Shown here: piece by piece, positions 1-9,551 of the stretch
Position numbering within the stretch: the stretch's first letter is position 1
Layout of the letters: each line of letters starts with the position of its first letter
From: CBDAMZ01 sp965197375
GTDB lineage: Bacteria; Acidobacteriota; Vicinamibacteria; Vicinamibacterales; UBA8438
Direction of reading: 5' to 3'
DNA length: 64,000 bases
Assembly: GCA_965197375.1 (NCBI GenBank)
Contig: CBDAMZ010000007.1
Location: forward strand, 186,001 to 250,000
Notes under the pieces: generated by a model
What the model saw: the letters and a program-made list of their open reading frames with translations, nothing else
Databases searched by the model: none
Told to the model about the DNA's origin: nothing
Position numbers and translations under genes: made by a program

Positions 1-1090
1 TGCCGCGAGGTCGTTATCGCTGGCCAATCTGGCCAGGAGCCGCTCTCTACTCGACTACTGTGAAATCAGTGACGGAGTGGCCGCTGACGTCGTCACCACT
101 TCCCGCGATCAACCGTTGGCGAAGTGCACGCTGATACGCCGGATCCTCAAGCAGTCCTCGTAGCGAGGCTTTGTATCTGGCGCGTGGCATTATTCGGAGT
201 GCCACGCCTCCGCCCACCGACTTTGGCGTGACCAGGCTGGAACGGACGACCGCGAATCGGCATCACACTAGTATCGCACCATGGTGATGTCGTAGAGGTG
301 GGCAAGAACACACACGTCGGAAGCTGAAGTCGCGCCTTGTGGCCTTCGTCGAACCCGTGCGCGCCCGTCCGCAACGGCGCTAGTGTTTCCCATCGTTTGT
401 CTCTTATTGATCGGGCTACAGTCACTGAGAATTACAGAGTGATCACTGGGTCTGGCGGGCTGTTGCCCAGCGCTTTGTGCCACTGTGGGAAACATCCGGC
501 GACGACGCCATCCACTAGCCCCTTGGCCCGCACCTCTCCCGAACCGCACTGGGAAGAGTCTCCCTCGGCCAATCCGCGCCGGACGGCGCATTGGTCACAC
601 ACCATAAGTAGGAAGCTCTGATTCTTGGCGACTTTGGCGAGTCGTTCGCCGACCTCATCCCCTTGTTACAAACAGAAGATGTTGTCGTCAAAAAACATCA
701 TGCCAATCACTTGTGCACCATGTGTACCCTGCTCGAGCTGTGGCAAGATCATGGTTGCCAACTTTAACGGCGAAGCCATATTGGTCGTGAAAACATACGC
801 TACCTTCATACGATCTTCACCCTCGTCCAAGAGGCGATTTCGCGACCGGTTGTCAGTTCCGGCTCCTGCTCTACCAAGAGCTGGAGTGCCTTCTGCCAGC
901 CGCTGTTTCGCGGCGCGGCATCCAGGAGCCTCTGGAGTTTGAGAAGGAAGGCCCTGTCGTCATCGATGTCTGGGACGTCGACACCCTCGCTGCACCCGAG
1001 ATTTCCATTTTGCACGCCGTCTCTGGATCGTTATACCCCAGACACTCTTCGCACGGCCAGATGTCTCCGTCTCGCCCCGGCGTGAGCCGT
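1..1090. other. no convincing gene
   Basis: No open frame here on either strand has a family signature, a plausible ribosome-binding site or consistent codon usage. Short frames exist on both strands but look like noise. The stretch adjoins a decayed gene fragment on the minus strand, so it may be degenerate sequence. Confidence 0.4.
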
Positions 1091-1094
1091 AAGC

Positions 1095-1281
1095 CTCGTC
1101 CCCGTTGAGCCGACCGCCGGGCGGCTTCGAGGTCGTTGAGCGCACGTGGACGCGAGTTTGGACCTGCGTGAGGATGGAAGTCGATAACGCCGGTTAGCGA
1201 GATCGGTGCATCCTGCGATGCCGCACCTGAGCTGAACATACCTAGGAGCACTGCATCAGTGAATAGGGCTCGTTGCAACAT
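1095..1281 (-). pseudogene. amidohydrolase-like (DUF6282-type) 5' fragment
   Basis: The minus strand opens with a hydrophobic signal-like start (MLQRALFTDAVLLG). It is followed by a stretch reading GVIDFHPHAGPNSRPR and ALNDLEAARR, which resembles the N-terminus of DUF6282/amidohydrolase-like proteins, whose metal-binding motif has the form DxHxH. Here the second His position is changed and the homology stops after about 60 residues, then continues as unrelated frames. I read it as the 5' remnant of a secreted hydrolase. The family assignment is from memory of the motif and is weak. Confidence 0.3.
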
Positions 1282-1423
1282 GGGTGGTTCGGAAGAACGG
1301 TCAGAGATCAAAATTCCTCCTCCGAGGGTGACCAGCCCACAGCGCAAAGGCGCGATGAGCTTTGCCAGACGGTGAACGGGTTCCAGTCTCTAGTACCTCT
1401 GACCAACGACCGACAAGTGGCTT

Positions 1424-2014
1424 CTATCTTCCATCCAGGATTCGGTTCCACTCATCCACTTGCTCCTTCTGTGCCGCAAGAAGCGAGGCAGGGTCACCCT
1501 CGATAACAATTGTCATCATAACGTCATCTTGTGCGATGGTATCAACGACATCCTGCCCTGAAGAGACTTTGCCGAAAATAGAATGCTTGTCGTCCAGGTG
1601 GGGGGTAGGCACGTGAGTGATAAAGAACTGGCTTCCGTTGGTTCTCGGTCCTGCGTTAGCCATTGACAATGTGCCAGCCGAGTTGTGCCGAAGTGAGGGA
1701 CTGAACTCGTCGGCGAACTGGTAGCCAGGTCCCCCCCTCCCGGAGCCGGTTGGGTCACCTCCCTGAATCATGAAATTGGCAAGGACACGGTGAAACTTCA
1801 GCCCGTCGTAATAGCCCCGCTGTGCCAGGTTAACGAAGTTCGCTACGGTCAAAGGGGCTTCCACAGGAAAAAGAGTCACATGGATGTCTCCCTTTGTCGT
1901 CGTGATGACGGCTGCTAGTTCGTTCCCTTGGATGGCCGAGATGGGCATTACGGTTGGACCCCCACTGAACGCGGCGAAAACCGAAGCCACGGCCAATAGT
2001 CTTGAAATCTGCAT
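1424..2014 (-). CDS. secreted cyclophilin-type peptidyl-prolyl isomerase
   Basis: The protein has 196 residues. It starts with a signal peptide (about residues 1-28) and continues as a single cyclophilin domain. Visible family motifs are FHRVLANFMIQGGDPTG, with the catalytic Arg and the Gln of the active site, followed by AGTLSMANAGPRTNGSQFFI and the distal HSIFGKV. Cyclophilins catalyse cis-trans isomerisation of X-Pro bonds; with this export signal it should act on folding proteins in the periplasm. The length is normal for a bacterial periplasmic cyclophilin. It stands alone, with a dispersed hairpin repeat about 190 bp upstream of its start. Confidence 0.92.
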   Translation of the reverse strand: MQISRLLAVASVFAAFSGGPTVMPISAIQGNELAAVITTTKGDIHVTLFPVEAPLTVANFVNLAQRGYYDGLKFHRVLANFMIQGGDPTGSGRGGPGYQFADEFSPSLRHNSAGTLSMANAGPRTNGSQFFITHVPTPHLDDKHSIFGKVSSGQDVVDTIAQDDVMMTIVIEGDPASLLAAQKEQVDEWNRILDGR

Positions 2015-2205
2015 GTGATTTTCTCTCTTTCCATAGTCACGCTTACCTCACAGACGGTCTCCGTCGTCGGCATCGGGATCGTCGTCATCGGCTATCTTCG
2101 ACCATGACGATGATCGTGTAGACCTGATCTTACCGCTGGTCGGCGGGCGATTCAATGGGGACGGGGGGTACAACTCGCTGTCTAAAGGCCGGGTCCAGTT
2201 TAGGC

Positions 2206-2272
2206 CGCAACCTGCGCTTTTCCTTGGAGTTTTGGCGTCCACATAAGTGTGATTCCCCCTGGGGACGCCACT
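2206..2272. repeat. dispersed hairpin repeat, family A copy 1
   Basis: The core at 2233-2270 begins TGGCGTCC and ends GGGGACGCCA, so the ends pair as a stem. The interior carries ACATAAGTG, GATT and a CCCC/GGGG inner stem. About 25 bp to the left (ACCTGCGCTTTTCCTTGGAG) are also shared with the copy near 15.97 kb. It lies between the divergent cyclophilin and small CxxC protein genes. Confidence 0.75.
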
Positions 2273-2465
2273 ATCCTTAAGTGTCTAGCTCGTTAGATGC
2301 GATACAACTAACCCTAAGACTACGAATAGGAATCCTAAGTAGATTAGGCCTGTTGTACTTGCGGGCTATCTTTCGATCGGATCGAATCGCTCAATCCAAC
2401 TTATTGCCTGACGCCATGTTATTTCGGATAATTTATTGATAGCTAGGTCTAACGAAGCACACGTT

Positions 2466-2753
2466 ATGCGTGACGCGCATTCATCCAATCGACTCAAGTG
2501 GTGCCACTGGAGCATCGTCCTCGCGATCGTACTGGTCGGAATCACATCAGTCTCGACCGTGTGGCACGTCGTTCACGGCGTGGACCAGGATTGCGCGGTC
2601 TGCCAGTCGCGCCACCAACCGGCTGCGGATTTCTCGGAGGCTCCACCGATCGCTACGGTCGACGAACCAGAGCCGGTACGGCAGGCTCAGACCCCTGCTT
2701 GGACCGCGTCCGACCACGACTCGGGAATCCCTATCCGGGCTCCACCCGCTTAA
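2466..2753 (+). CDS. small single-pass membrane protein with CxxC...H motif
   Basis: The protein has about 95 residues from ATG 2466; an in-frame TTG at 2436 would add 10. One transmembrane helix (SIVLAIVLVGITSVSTVW) is followed by HVVHGVDQDCAVCQSRH, a Cys-x-x-Cys with nearby His residues, and then a Pro/Ala-rich tail. I do not recognise a named family. Short proteins with a membrane anchor and a Cys/His cluster just upstream of TonB receptors suggest metal handling. The receptor begins within 90 bp on the same strand, so co-transcription is likely. Function is inference only. Confidence 0.55.
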   Translation: MRDAHSSNRLKWCHWSIVLAIVLVGITSVSTVWHVVHGVDQDCAVCQSRHQPAADFSEAPPIATVDEPEPVRQAQTPAWTASDHDSGIPIRAPPA

Positions 2754-2839
2754 TAGCTCCTCTGCTTACTGGTATCGTGGAAACCAGGTCACGCGCGGTC
2801 GGTTAACGCTCGCTCTGGCCGGGTCCCACACAATCACCA

Positions 2840-5174
2840 GTGGATCACAGATTCTCTAATTTTGGGAGAGTATTGATACATCACAAACTATTGACACACT
2901 TCGTGTTGATCGTCGCGACCATTGCCATGATTTCGTCGCCCGCGTTAGCCGTGGAGGACACGGGTGCCGTACAGGGAACGGTGACACTTGGCGCGAATGG
3001 CGAGGCCGTCCATGGCGCCGGCATAGTGATTGTCGGACCGGAACTCGTGGTTCTGACGGATGAAACGGGAGCATTCGTCATCGAAAACGTCCCAGTCGGG
3101 ACCTACGAGATCCTCGCCAAGCGAGAACACCTTAGCGCTGACCGGGAGACCGTCACGGTTGAGCCCGGACGAACGGCCACTGTGAATTTCACGCTCCAAC
3201 TATCGCCCGTTCATGAGGAAGTCACCGTCACGGCCACGACCGGAGGGCGGGCCGCCACCTTCGAAGCGTTCAACGCTACCACCACCATCGACTCGTTCGA
3301 CATGGTCACAAACCCGGTGGGGACACTCGCTGAAGCGCTTGAGGATCAGCCGGGCATCGCCAGACGGAGTTTTGGCGCAGGTTCGGGACGACCGATCATC
3401 CGTGGCTTCGACGGCGATCGTGTGCTCATCATGGAGGACGGTATTCGGACCGGCGATCTCTCGAGCCAGTCAGGCGACCATGGCGTGAACGCCGATCCCA
3501 ACGGATTGGACCGAATCGAAGTCGTGCGAGGCCCAGCGACGTTGCTCTACGGGTCGAGCTCCCTCGGCGGGGTCGTCAACGCGATAACGCCGAACGAGAG
3601 CTTCAAGGATTCGTTAGTAGTAGGTACACGAGGCCAGGTCAGCGTCGACGGCGGAAGCGCGAACAAACAGGCCGGAACGTTCGCCAGTGTCCAGCACGCG
3701 AAGGACGGCCTAATGGTATGGGCCGGTGGCGGCACGCGCCGAACCGGGGACTACGTTACGCCTGACGGCACCGTCGAGAATTCCGAGACGACTCTCGCCA
3801 CCGGTCGGGCCGGAATCGGATACTCGGGCGACCGAATGTTTGCCAGCGGTGGGTTCACGGTCGAAAGCGGGCGGTACGGCATCCCGTTCGCCGACGAGTT
3901 CCACTTTCACGGTGAAGGAGGGCGGTCACGAAGATGAGATCTTCGTTGATATTGATTCTATGCGCCGTGTTGGACGTTTTGACATTGGGATGCGCAATTT
4001 GGACAGTCGTGCCATCGACTCGTTCCAGGTCGTGTTCAACGCGATCGACTGGCAGCACCGTGAGCTCGAGGTCGACGAAGGCAGCGAAATCGTTGGGACA
4101 GTGTTCGACAATCTGACGTATGTGGTCCGCGCCGATGTGAACCAGCGTCAGGCAGGTCCGGTGTCCGGGAGGTTCGGCGTATGGACGCAGCTCCGGGACT
4201 ACACGGCCACCGGGGAGGAAGCACTGGCACCCGCTACTAGGCAGGTGTCAATGGCGGCCTTCGCCTACGAGGAAGTCAACTTGGGACGGTATCAGCTACA
4301 GTTCGGTGGCCGTTTTGAGCGAAGCGACTATACGGTCGGCGAGCGTACAGGCAGCAACCACGACGTTCTAGAGGAGCACGGTCACGAATTGGTGCCGCCG
4401 ACGGCGCGCGATCGCGACTTCATGGGAGGGTCTGCGTCGATTGGGTTTCGGGTCGATTTGGCCCCTGGTAACGGGTTCGTCGCCAACCTCACCAGGTCGC
4501 ACCGGGCGCCTGCGCTCGAGGAGCTCTACAACTTTGGCCCTCACGTGGGAAACCTTGCCTTTGAGGTCGGCAATCCGAACCTAGACGTGGAATCGACGAT
4601 CGGGCTCGATCTCAGCTTTCGTCATCGATCTAGCCGGCTCCGAGGCGATGTCAACGTCTATATCTACGACATCGCCAACTTCGTCTTCCTTGACGTCGAA
4701 GATGAGATCGTCGACGGCCTTAGGGTCGCGAGCTTCCTTCAGGGTAATGGACGGTTCACCGGGTTCGATGCCAAGGGCAGTGTTCGCCTCGGCTCGCAGG
4801 TCTGGGTGAATCTCGGGATCGGGCTTGTGAACGCTGAGCTTACAACGACCAGCGAGGCACTGCCGAAGATCCCGCCACTCAGAGGGCAGCTGAGCCTTGA
4901 CGTGCCTTATCGCGGCTTCACGCTCACGCCGGAGTGGAACTTCGCCACCAGACAGGGCCGCGTGTTTCGCTATGAGACGGAAACAGACGGATATTCAATC
5001 TTAAACGTGAGGGCCTCGCACGTCTGGCCGACTCGGCACATGGTACATATTCTCAGCGTGTCGGCCTACAACCTAACGAACGAGCTCTACCGCAACCACA
5101 CGTCGTTCATCAAGGACCTTGCGCCGGAAATTGGGCGTGGCGTCAAGGTCGGCTACTCGCTTCGCTTCTTTTAG
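2840..5174 (+). pseudogene. TonB-dependent receptor with one-base frameshift
   Basis: From GTG 2840 (or TTG 2873, next to GGGAGAG) the frame gives a signal peptide ending SSPALA. A carboxypeptidase-regulatory-like beta-sandwich (about residues 40-125) and a plug domain follow, including RPIIRGFDGDRVLIMEDG and RIEVVRGPATLLYGSSSLGG. Near 3918 the frame breaks within GAAGGAGGG. Removing one G joins it to the downstream frame, which carries the beta-barrel (NLTRSHRAPALEELYNFGPH) and a C-terminus ending YSLRFF, typical of outer-membrane barrels. The His/Glu-rich loop near the break (FHFHGEGGHEDE) recalls zinc-type receptors such as ZnuD. It is either a real pseudogene or a sequencing error; everything else looks intact. 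Confidence 0.85.
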
Positions 5175-5194
5175 TGGCGCCTACGGCTCACGAA

Positions 5195-5272
5195 ACGAGC
5201 TCAGGCAGCAACTTGTGCCTTGCCTAGAGTTTTGGCGTCCACATAAGTGCGATTCCCCTTGGGGACGCCACT
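5195..5272. repeat. dispersed hairpin repeat, family A copy 2
   Basis: The core at 5233-5270 has the same paired ends (TGGCGTCC and GGACGCCA) as the other copies. The left arm GAGCTCAGGCAG is shared with the copy near 15.97 kb. It sits 20 bp after the receptor stop codon, where the hairpin could also act as a 3' end, though no T-run follows. Confidence 0.75.
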
Positions 5273-5447
5273 TTTGATGCATCGTCTTGCTTGTTCATTA
5301 ACTCACTGAAAACAAGACAGGTTGTGTCGGTTCGAAACCTCTGATCGTCACGCGTGAGTCCGTTGATTTATGTTTTCAGCGAGCAGCGCAATCCGACGCA
5401 ACTGCGTATCATTGGTCCTGGCAAATGGAATACGGAGATCTATCAAC

Positions 5448-6737
5448 TGAATCGTACCGGGTTTCTCGGAGACCGAATGCGTTGAATCAGGCCACCTCAG
5501 CCTGCTCGTAGTACTGCGCCTCGAACTCTGCTGGTGGAATGTCCCCGAGCGGCCCCAACAGTCGTCGTGTGTTGAACCAGTCCACCCACGTCAAGGTGGC
5601 GAACTCCACGGCCTCGAGGGTGCGCCACGGGCCCTTCCGTCGAGTTGCCTCCGTCTTGTACAAGCCGATCACCGATTCGGCGAGGGCATTGTCATAGGCA
5701 TCGCCTTGGCTGCCGACCGACGGCGCGATGCCGGCGTCCACGAGGCGATCCGTGTACCGCATCGAGAGATATTGCGACCCGGCATCACTGTGATGTACGA
5801 GGCCGGTGGGGGCGTCGCCCCGGCGGGCGTAGATCGCCTGCTCCACCGCATCCAGCACAAAGTCCGTGCGCATGGAGACCGACACCCGCCAGCCCACAAT
5901 GCGTCGCGCAAACACGTCGATGACGAACGCGACGCAGCCAAAGCCGCCCCAGGGTGCGACGTACGTGAAATCGGAGACCCAGAGCTGATTCGGACGGGTG
6001 GCCACGAATCGGCGGTCAACGAGGTCCACCGGGCGACCGCCCTCACCGGCGTGGGTCGTGGTGACCCAGGCCCGGCCCCGGACGGCCCCGGCAAGGCCCA
6101 TCGCGCGCATCAGGCGCGCCACGGTGCAGCGCGCCACGCGGACGCCGTCCCGTCGCAGCTGCTTCCAGACTTTCCGGGGGCCGTAGACCTGCTGGTGCGC
6201 GTCATAGACCCGCTGAATCTCGACGCGGAGCTGATCGTCGCGCTGCGCCCGTGCGGACCGGCGCGTCGGATGTGTCCGTTGGTGCCGATGGCGATGAGTC
6301 CGTCGACGGGGCGATCGGCAGCACGGCGCAGATCGGCTCGACCCCGACCACGGCGCGATGGTCGGCGATGAACTGGACCATCGTGGCGACGTCCTCCGGC
6401 GGTCGCGCTCCGCCTGGGCGAAATACGCGAACGCTTTCCGCAGGATCTCATTCGCCCGCTTCAGCTCTTTCAACCGCTCCCGCTCGCTCGTCGTCAGGCC
6501 CGGCCGATGCCCAGCATCACGCTGCGCCTGCCGCACCCACTTCCGCAGCGTCTCCGCCGTGCAGCCGAGCTTCGGCGCCACCGACTGCAGCACCGCCCAC
6601 TCTGAGGCGTGGGCCTCCCGGTACTCCTCGACCATCCGGACGGCACGTTCGCGCACTTCCGGAGAAAACCGACTGGGACGTCCCATAGCCCCCATCCTCC
6701 CAAGCAATGAGGTCTCCGAGAAACCCGGTACGATTCA
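5448..6737 (-). mobile_element. IS3-family insertion sequence, copy 1 (1290 bp)
   Basis: The element is bounded by perfect 27-bp inverted repeats starting TGAATCGTACCGGGTTTCTC, with TG...CA ends typical of the IS3 family. It is nearly identical to the four other copies in the window. The flanks (AAC on the left, CAA on the right) do not form a convincing target duplication. It is inverted relative to copy 2; the pair encloses 6738-7512 and the Yip1-like gene. Confidence 0.93.
5487..6686 (-). CDS. IS3-family transposase, OrfA-OrfB in one frame
   Basis: The frame is about 400 residues, with the likely start at the ATG of MGRPSRFSPEVRERAV, preceded by GGGAGG. An OrfA-type helix-turn-helix and leucine-zipper region (1-95) is followed by the rve/DDE domain: WVSDFTYV (D), VHHSDAGSQY (D) and NALAESVIGLYKTE (E). 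Between them, about 50 residues read as basic, low-complexity sequence because the start of OrfB (MVQFIADHRAVVGVEPIC) lies in the -1 frame. The catalytic core has returned to the OrfA frame, so no ribosomal frameshift is needed to make a fused protein. Relative to copies 3 and 4 it lacks 7 zipper residues (LEREVRE). Confidence 0.88.
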   Translation of the reverse strand: MGRPSRFSPEVRERAVRMVEEYREAHASEWAVLQSVAPKLGCTAETLRKWVRQAQRDAGHRPGLTTSERERLKELKRANEILRKAFAYFAQAERDRRRTSPRWSSSSPTIAPWSGSSRSAPCCRSPRRRTHRHRHQRTHPTRRSARAQRDDQLRVEIQRVYDAHQQVYGPRKVWKQLRRDGVRVARCTVARLMRAMGLAGAVRGRAWVTTTHAGEGGRPVDLVDRRFVATRPNQLWVSDFTYVAPWGGFGCVAFVIDVFARRIVGWRVSVSMRTDFVLDAVEQAIYARRGDAPTGLVHHSDAGSQYLSMRYTDRLVDAGIAPSVGSQGDAYDNALAESVIGLYKTEATRRKGPWRTLEAVEFATLTWVDWFNTRRLLGPLGDIPPAEFEAQYYEQAEVA

Positions 6738-6967
6738 CAAAATAGATTTGAGGATTTTGAAAAAGAACATGTGAAACTCGCTGTGTATTCTAGAACCCGG
6801 ATCGAGATTTGGCAATATGTTGCACTACCCCACAATTGTGGATGCGCACATACAAAGGTATTTTAAATTAGTAGGTTTGGTAGGCTGTTTTGAAGTACTG
6901 GTAAGACGGGATACTGAAACTTGATGTTACCTTTGTTATCGGTTAACTAATCGTAAGGAGACGTGAA

Positions 6968-7480
6968 TTGAAGAATTTTACAGAGCGGATGATCGGAGCG
7001 GCCAAGTTCGACGTGCACGTCTATGAAGAAGTGGAGGCTGATACCGGCGCCACGCGTCAAGCAATGGCAGTCGTGCTCTTATCCAGTGTGGCTGCTGGAA
7101 TCGGCTCGGCTGGTTCGGGCTTTGGCGGAGTCGTTGTCGCTGGCATCGCGGCCTTGATCGGTTGGGTCACATGGGCTGCTCTGACTTACCTCATTGGTAC
7201 CAGGCTGCTGCCAGAAGCTCAAACCCACGCGAACGTAGGCGAACTGATGCGGAACCTGGGGTTCGCCCAGTCACCTGGCCTACTTCGGATCATCGGCATT
7301 CTTCCAGGCGTGGGCCCGTTCGTTGTAAGCGTCGTTTCGATTTGGATGTTGGTAACCATGGTGGTGGCCGTTCGTCAGGCTCTGGACTACAGCAGCACCG
7401 TGCGAGCGGTGGGTGTGGTTCTTGTGGGGTGGGTAGTTTATTTGACCGTGTATTTACTGCTGGTGGCTACTGTTGATTAG
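6968..7480 (+). CDS. Yip1-family membrane protein
   Basis: The protein has 170 residues and starts with MKNFTERMIGAAKFDVHVYEEVEAD. A Yip1-like bundle of about four or five hydrophobic segments follows, with a conserved-looking ALTYLIGTRLLPEAQT loop and FAQSPGLLRIIGILPGVGPFV. The start is TTG 6968, chosen because AAGGAG lies at 6955-6960 with a 7-nt spacing; there is no upstream ATG in frame. Yip1 proteins are poorly characterised integral membrane proteins in bacteria. The gene is boxed in by two inverted IS copies, which end 230 bp before and begin 32 bp after it, so its expression may be affected. Confidence 0.75.
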   Translation: MKNFTERMIGAAKFDVHVYEEVEADTGATRQAMAVVLLSSVAAGIGSAGSGFGGVVVAGIAALIGWVTWAALTYLIGTRLLPEAQTHANVGELMRNLGFAQSPGLLRIIGILPGVGPFVVSVVSIWMLVTMVVAVRQALDYSSTVRAVGVVLVGWVVYLTVYLLLVATVD

Positions 7481-7512
7481 TGGCGGATTCTCACTGGCGG
7501 CCCAGCGGCGTG

Positions 7513-8802
7513 TGAATCGTACCGGGTTTCTCGGAGACCTCATTGCTTGGGAGGATGGGGGCTATGGGACGTCCCAGTCGGTTTTCTCCGGAAGTGCGCG
7601 AACGTGCCGTCCGGATGGTCGAGGAGTACCGGGAGGCCCACGCCTCAGAGTGGGCGGCGCTGCAGTCGGTGGCGCCGAAGCTCGGCTGCACGGCGGAGAC
7701 GCTGCGGAAGTGGGTGCGGCAGGCGCAGCGTGATGCTGGGCATCGGCCGGGCCTGACGACGAGCGAGCGGGAGCGGTTGAAAGAGCTGAAGCGGGCGAAT
7801 GAGATCCTGCGGAAAGCGTTCGCGTATTTCGCCCAGGCGGAGCGCGACCGCCGGAGGACGTCGCCACGATGGTCCAGTTCATCGCCGACCATCGCGCCGT
7901 GGTCGGGGTCGAGCCGATCTGCGCCGTGCTGCCGATCGCCCCGTCGACGGACTCATCGCCATCGGCACCAGCGGACACATCCGACGCGCCGGTCCGCACG
8001 GGCGCAGCGCGACGATCAGCTCCGCGTCGAGATTCAGCGGGTCTATGACGCGCACCAGCAGGTCTACGGCCCCCGGAAAGTCTGGAAGCAGCTGCGGCGG
8101 GACGGCGTCCGCGTGGCGCGCTGCGCCGTGGCGCGCCTGATGCGCGCGATGGGCCTTGCCGGGGCCGTCCGGGGCCGGGCCTGGGTCACCACGACCCACG
8201 CCGGTGAGGGCGGTCGCCCGGTGGACCTCGTTGGCTGCCGATTCGTGGCCACCCGTCCGAATCAGCTCTGGGTCTCCGATTTCACGTACGTCGCACCCTG
8301 GGGCGGCTTTGGCTACGTCGCGTTCGTCATCGACGTGTTTGCGCGACGCATTGTGGGCTGGCGGGTGTCGGCCTCCATGCGCACGGACTTTGTGCTGGAT
8401 GCGGTGGAGCAGGCGATCTACGCCCGCCGGGGCGACGCCCTCACCGGCCTCGCACATCACAGTGATGCCGGGTCGCAATATCTCTCGATGCGGTACACGG
8501 ATCGCCTCGTGGACGCCGGCATCGCGCCGTCGGTCGGCAGCCAAGGCGATGCCTATGACAATGCCCTCGCCGAATCGGTGATCGGCTTGTACAAGACGGA
8601 GGCGATTCGACGGAGGGGCCCGTGGCGTACCCTCGAGGCCGTGGAGTTCGCCACCTTGACGTGGGTGGACTGGTTCAACACACGACGACTGTTGGGGCCG
8701 CTCGGGGACATTCCACCAGCAGAGTTCGAGGCGCAGTACTATGAGCAGGCTGAGGTGGCCTGATTCAACGCATTCGGTCTCCGAGAAACCCGGTACGATT
8801 CA
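7513..8802 (+). mobile_element. IS3-family insertion sequence, copy 2 (1290 bp)
   Basis: It has the same 27-bp terminal repeats and length as copy 1, in the opposite orientation. The left flank is GTG and the immediate right flank is GTT, so there is no clean duplication. The left flank does match the GTG to the right of copy 3, which lies in the same orientation (see findings). Confidence 0.93.
7564..8763 (+). CDS. IS3-family transposase, OrfA-OrfB in one frame
   Basis: It has the same architecture as copy 1: an N-terminal helix-turn-helix and zipper, an out-of-frame central stretch, and an intact rve domain with its D, D and E residues. It differs from copy 1 by scattered substitutions (for example D to G/C near VDLVGCRFVA, and L for P in GDALTGL). 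ATG 7564 has GGAGG eight bases upstream. Whether a fused protein with a scrambled HTH_21 segment is active cannot be told from sequence. Confidence 0.88.
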   Translation: MGRPSRFSPEVRERAVRMVEEYREAHASEWAALQSVAPKLGCTAETLRKWVRQAQRDAGHRPGLTTSERERLKELKRANEILRKAFAYFAQAERDRRRTSPRWSSSSPTIAPWSGSSRSAPCCRSPRRRTHRHRHQRTHPTRRSARAQRDDQLRVEIQRVYDAHQQVYGPRKVWKQLRRDGVRVARCAVARLMRAMGLAGAVRGRAWVTTTHAGEGGRPVDLVGCRFVATRPNQLWVSDFTYVAPWGGFGYVAFVIDVFARRIVGWRVSASMRTDFVLDAVEQAIYARRGDALTGLAHHSDAGSQYLSMRYTDRLVDAGIAPSVGSQGDAYDNALAESVIGLYKTEAIRRRGPWRTLEAVEFATLTWVDWFNTRRLLGPLGDIPPAEFEAQYYEQAEVA

Positions 8803-9098
8803 GTTCTACCGTTGGGCGGCTGGCGGTTCAAAGTGGGTGTACGGCATCCCACTAGCCCCCCAAGGGTGCGTATGTACATTGCCTACAGGTAATTTGTGCA
8901 GGTGGTAGAGCAGGGGGTTGTCCCATCGGGCAAGAACAAGCACTGATCTGTGCCTGTTATTCCACGACAGCTCATGTCTTTGATCGTCGGTGACCGCCCT
9001 CATCGACAATGGAAGATTGAAAATACTCTCTGGCGAGCGTAGACTGCTGTATTACGGGCGCAGAGGACCTGCTCGAGTAAGAGTGAAAGGGGCACGCA
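8803..9098. other. intergenic, no gene seen
   Basis: This is the spacer between the right end of IS copy 2 and groES. No supported frame is present. AAAGGGG just before 9099 is a good ribosome-binding site for the groES start. Confidence 0.5.
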
Positions 9099-9551
9099 AT
9101 GGGAGGTAGAGTCGGCAAGAAGGTTAAGAGGCAGAGTAAGCCACAGAAGGGCAAGAAACAGAAACAGGCTGTAAGAGGGAAACAGGATAAGAGCCGGCCA
9201 AGGACTCCAACCGCGTCCAGGCTGCCCACCGCAGGGGGCGGCATGTCGATAGTTGAGCAGGTAAGACCGCTACACGATCGTCTCATCGTCCAACTGATCG
9301 AGGAACCCGAGCAGCAGGTGGGTGGGATCGTTATCCCTGAGACGGCGAAGGAGAAGCCGCAGCAGGGCAATGTGATCGCTGCCGGCAAGGGTAAGGTCAG
9401 GGACGACGGTAATATTCAGCCGCTCGATATCAAGGCTGGAGACACCGTCTTGGTCGGGAAGTACTCTGGCACCGAGATCAAGCTCGACGGTGAGAATTAC
9501 ATGATCATGCGCGAGGACGAGATCCTCGGCGTGATTGAGACAGACCGATAA
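9099..9551 (+). CDS. groES: GroES co-chaperonin with basic N-terminal extension
   Basis: The protein has 150 residues. Residues 49-150 are a complete GroES: VRPLHDRLIVQLIEEPEQQ, the mobile loop around VGGIVIPETAKEKPQQG, and the C-terminal YMIMREDEILGVIE. GroES caps GroEL in protein folding. Residues 1-48 are extra, very rich in Lys, Arg and Gln (for example KGKKQKQAVRGKQDK). The extension is in frame, and ATG 9099 has AAAGGGG at good spacing. An internal ATG at 9243, preceded by GGGGG, would give a normal-length GroES, so either or both products may exist. No groEL is adjacent, so this is an orphan copy. Confidence 0.9.
   Translation: MGGRVGKKVKRQSKPQKGKKQKQAVRGKQDKSRPRTPTASRLPTAGGGMSIVEQVRPLHDRLIVQLIEEPEQQVGGIVIPETAKEKPQQGNVIAAGKGKVRDDGNIQPLDIKAGDTVLVGKYSGTEIKLDGENYMIMREDEILGVIETDR

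Noticed and set aside
871..1347. A 158-codon minus-strand frame as a full gene
   Set aside because: Only the first third after ATG 1281 has family-like sequence; the remainder has no pattern and overlaps other random frames, so I call a fragment only.
5706..6371. Long open frames antisense to every IS copy (for example the 221-residue frame)
   Set aside because: They are identical shadows of the GC-rich transposase gene and have no ribosome-binding site or family match.
8890..8950. GGTGGTAGAGCAGGGGGTTG, which looks like a tRNA D-arm
   Set aside because: No acceptor stem, anticodon arm or T-arm could be built around it.
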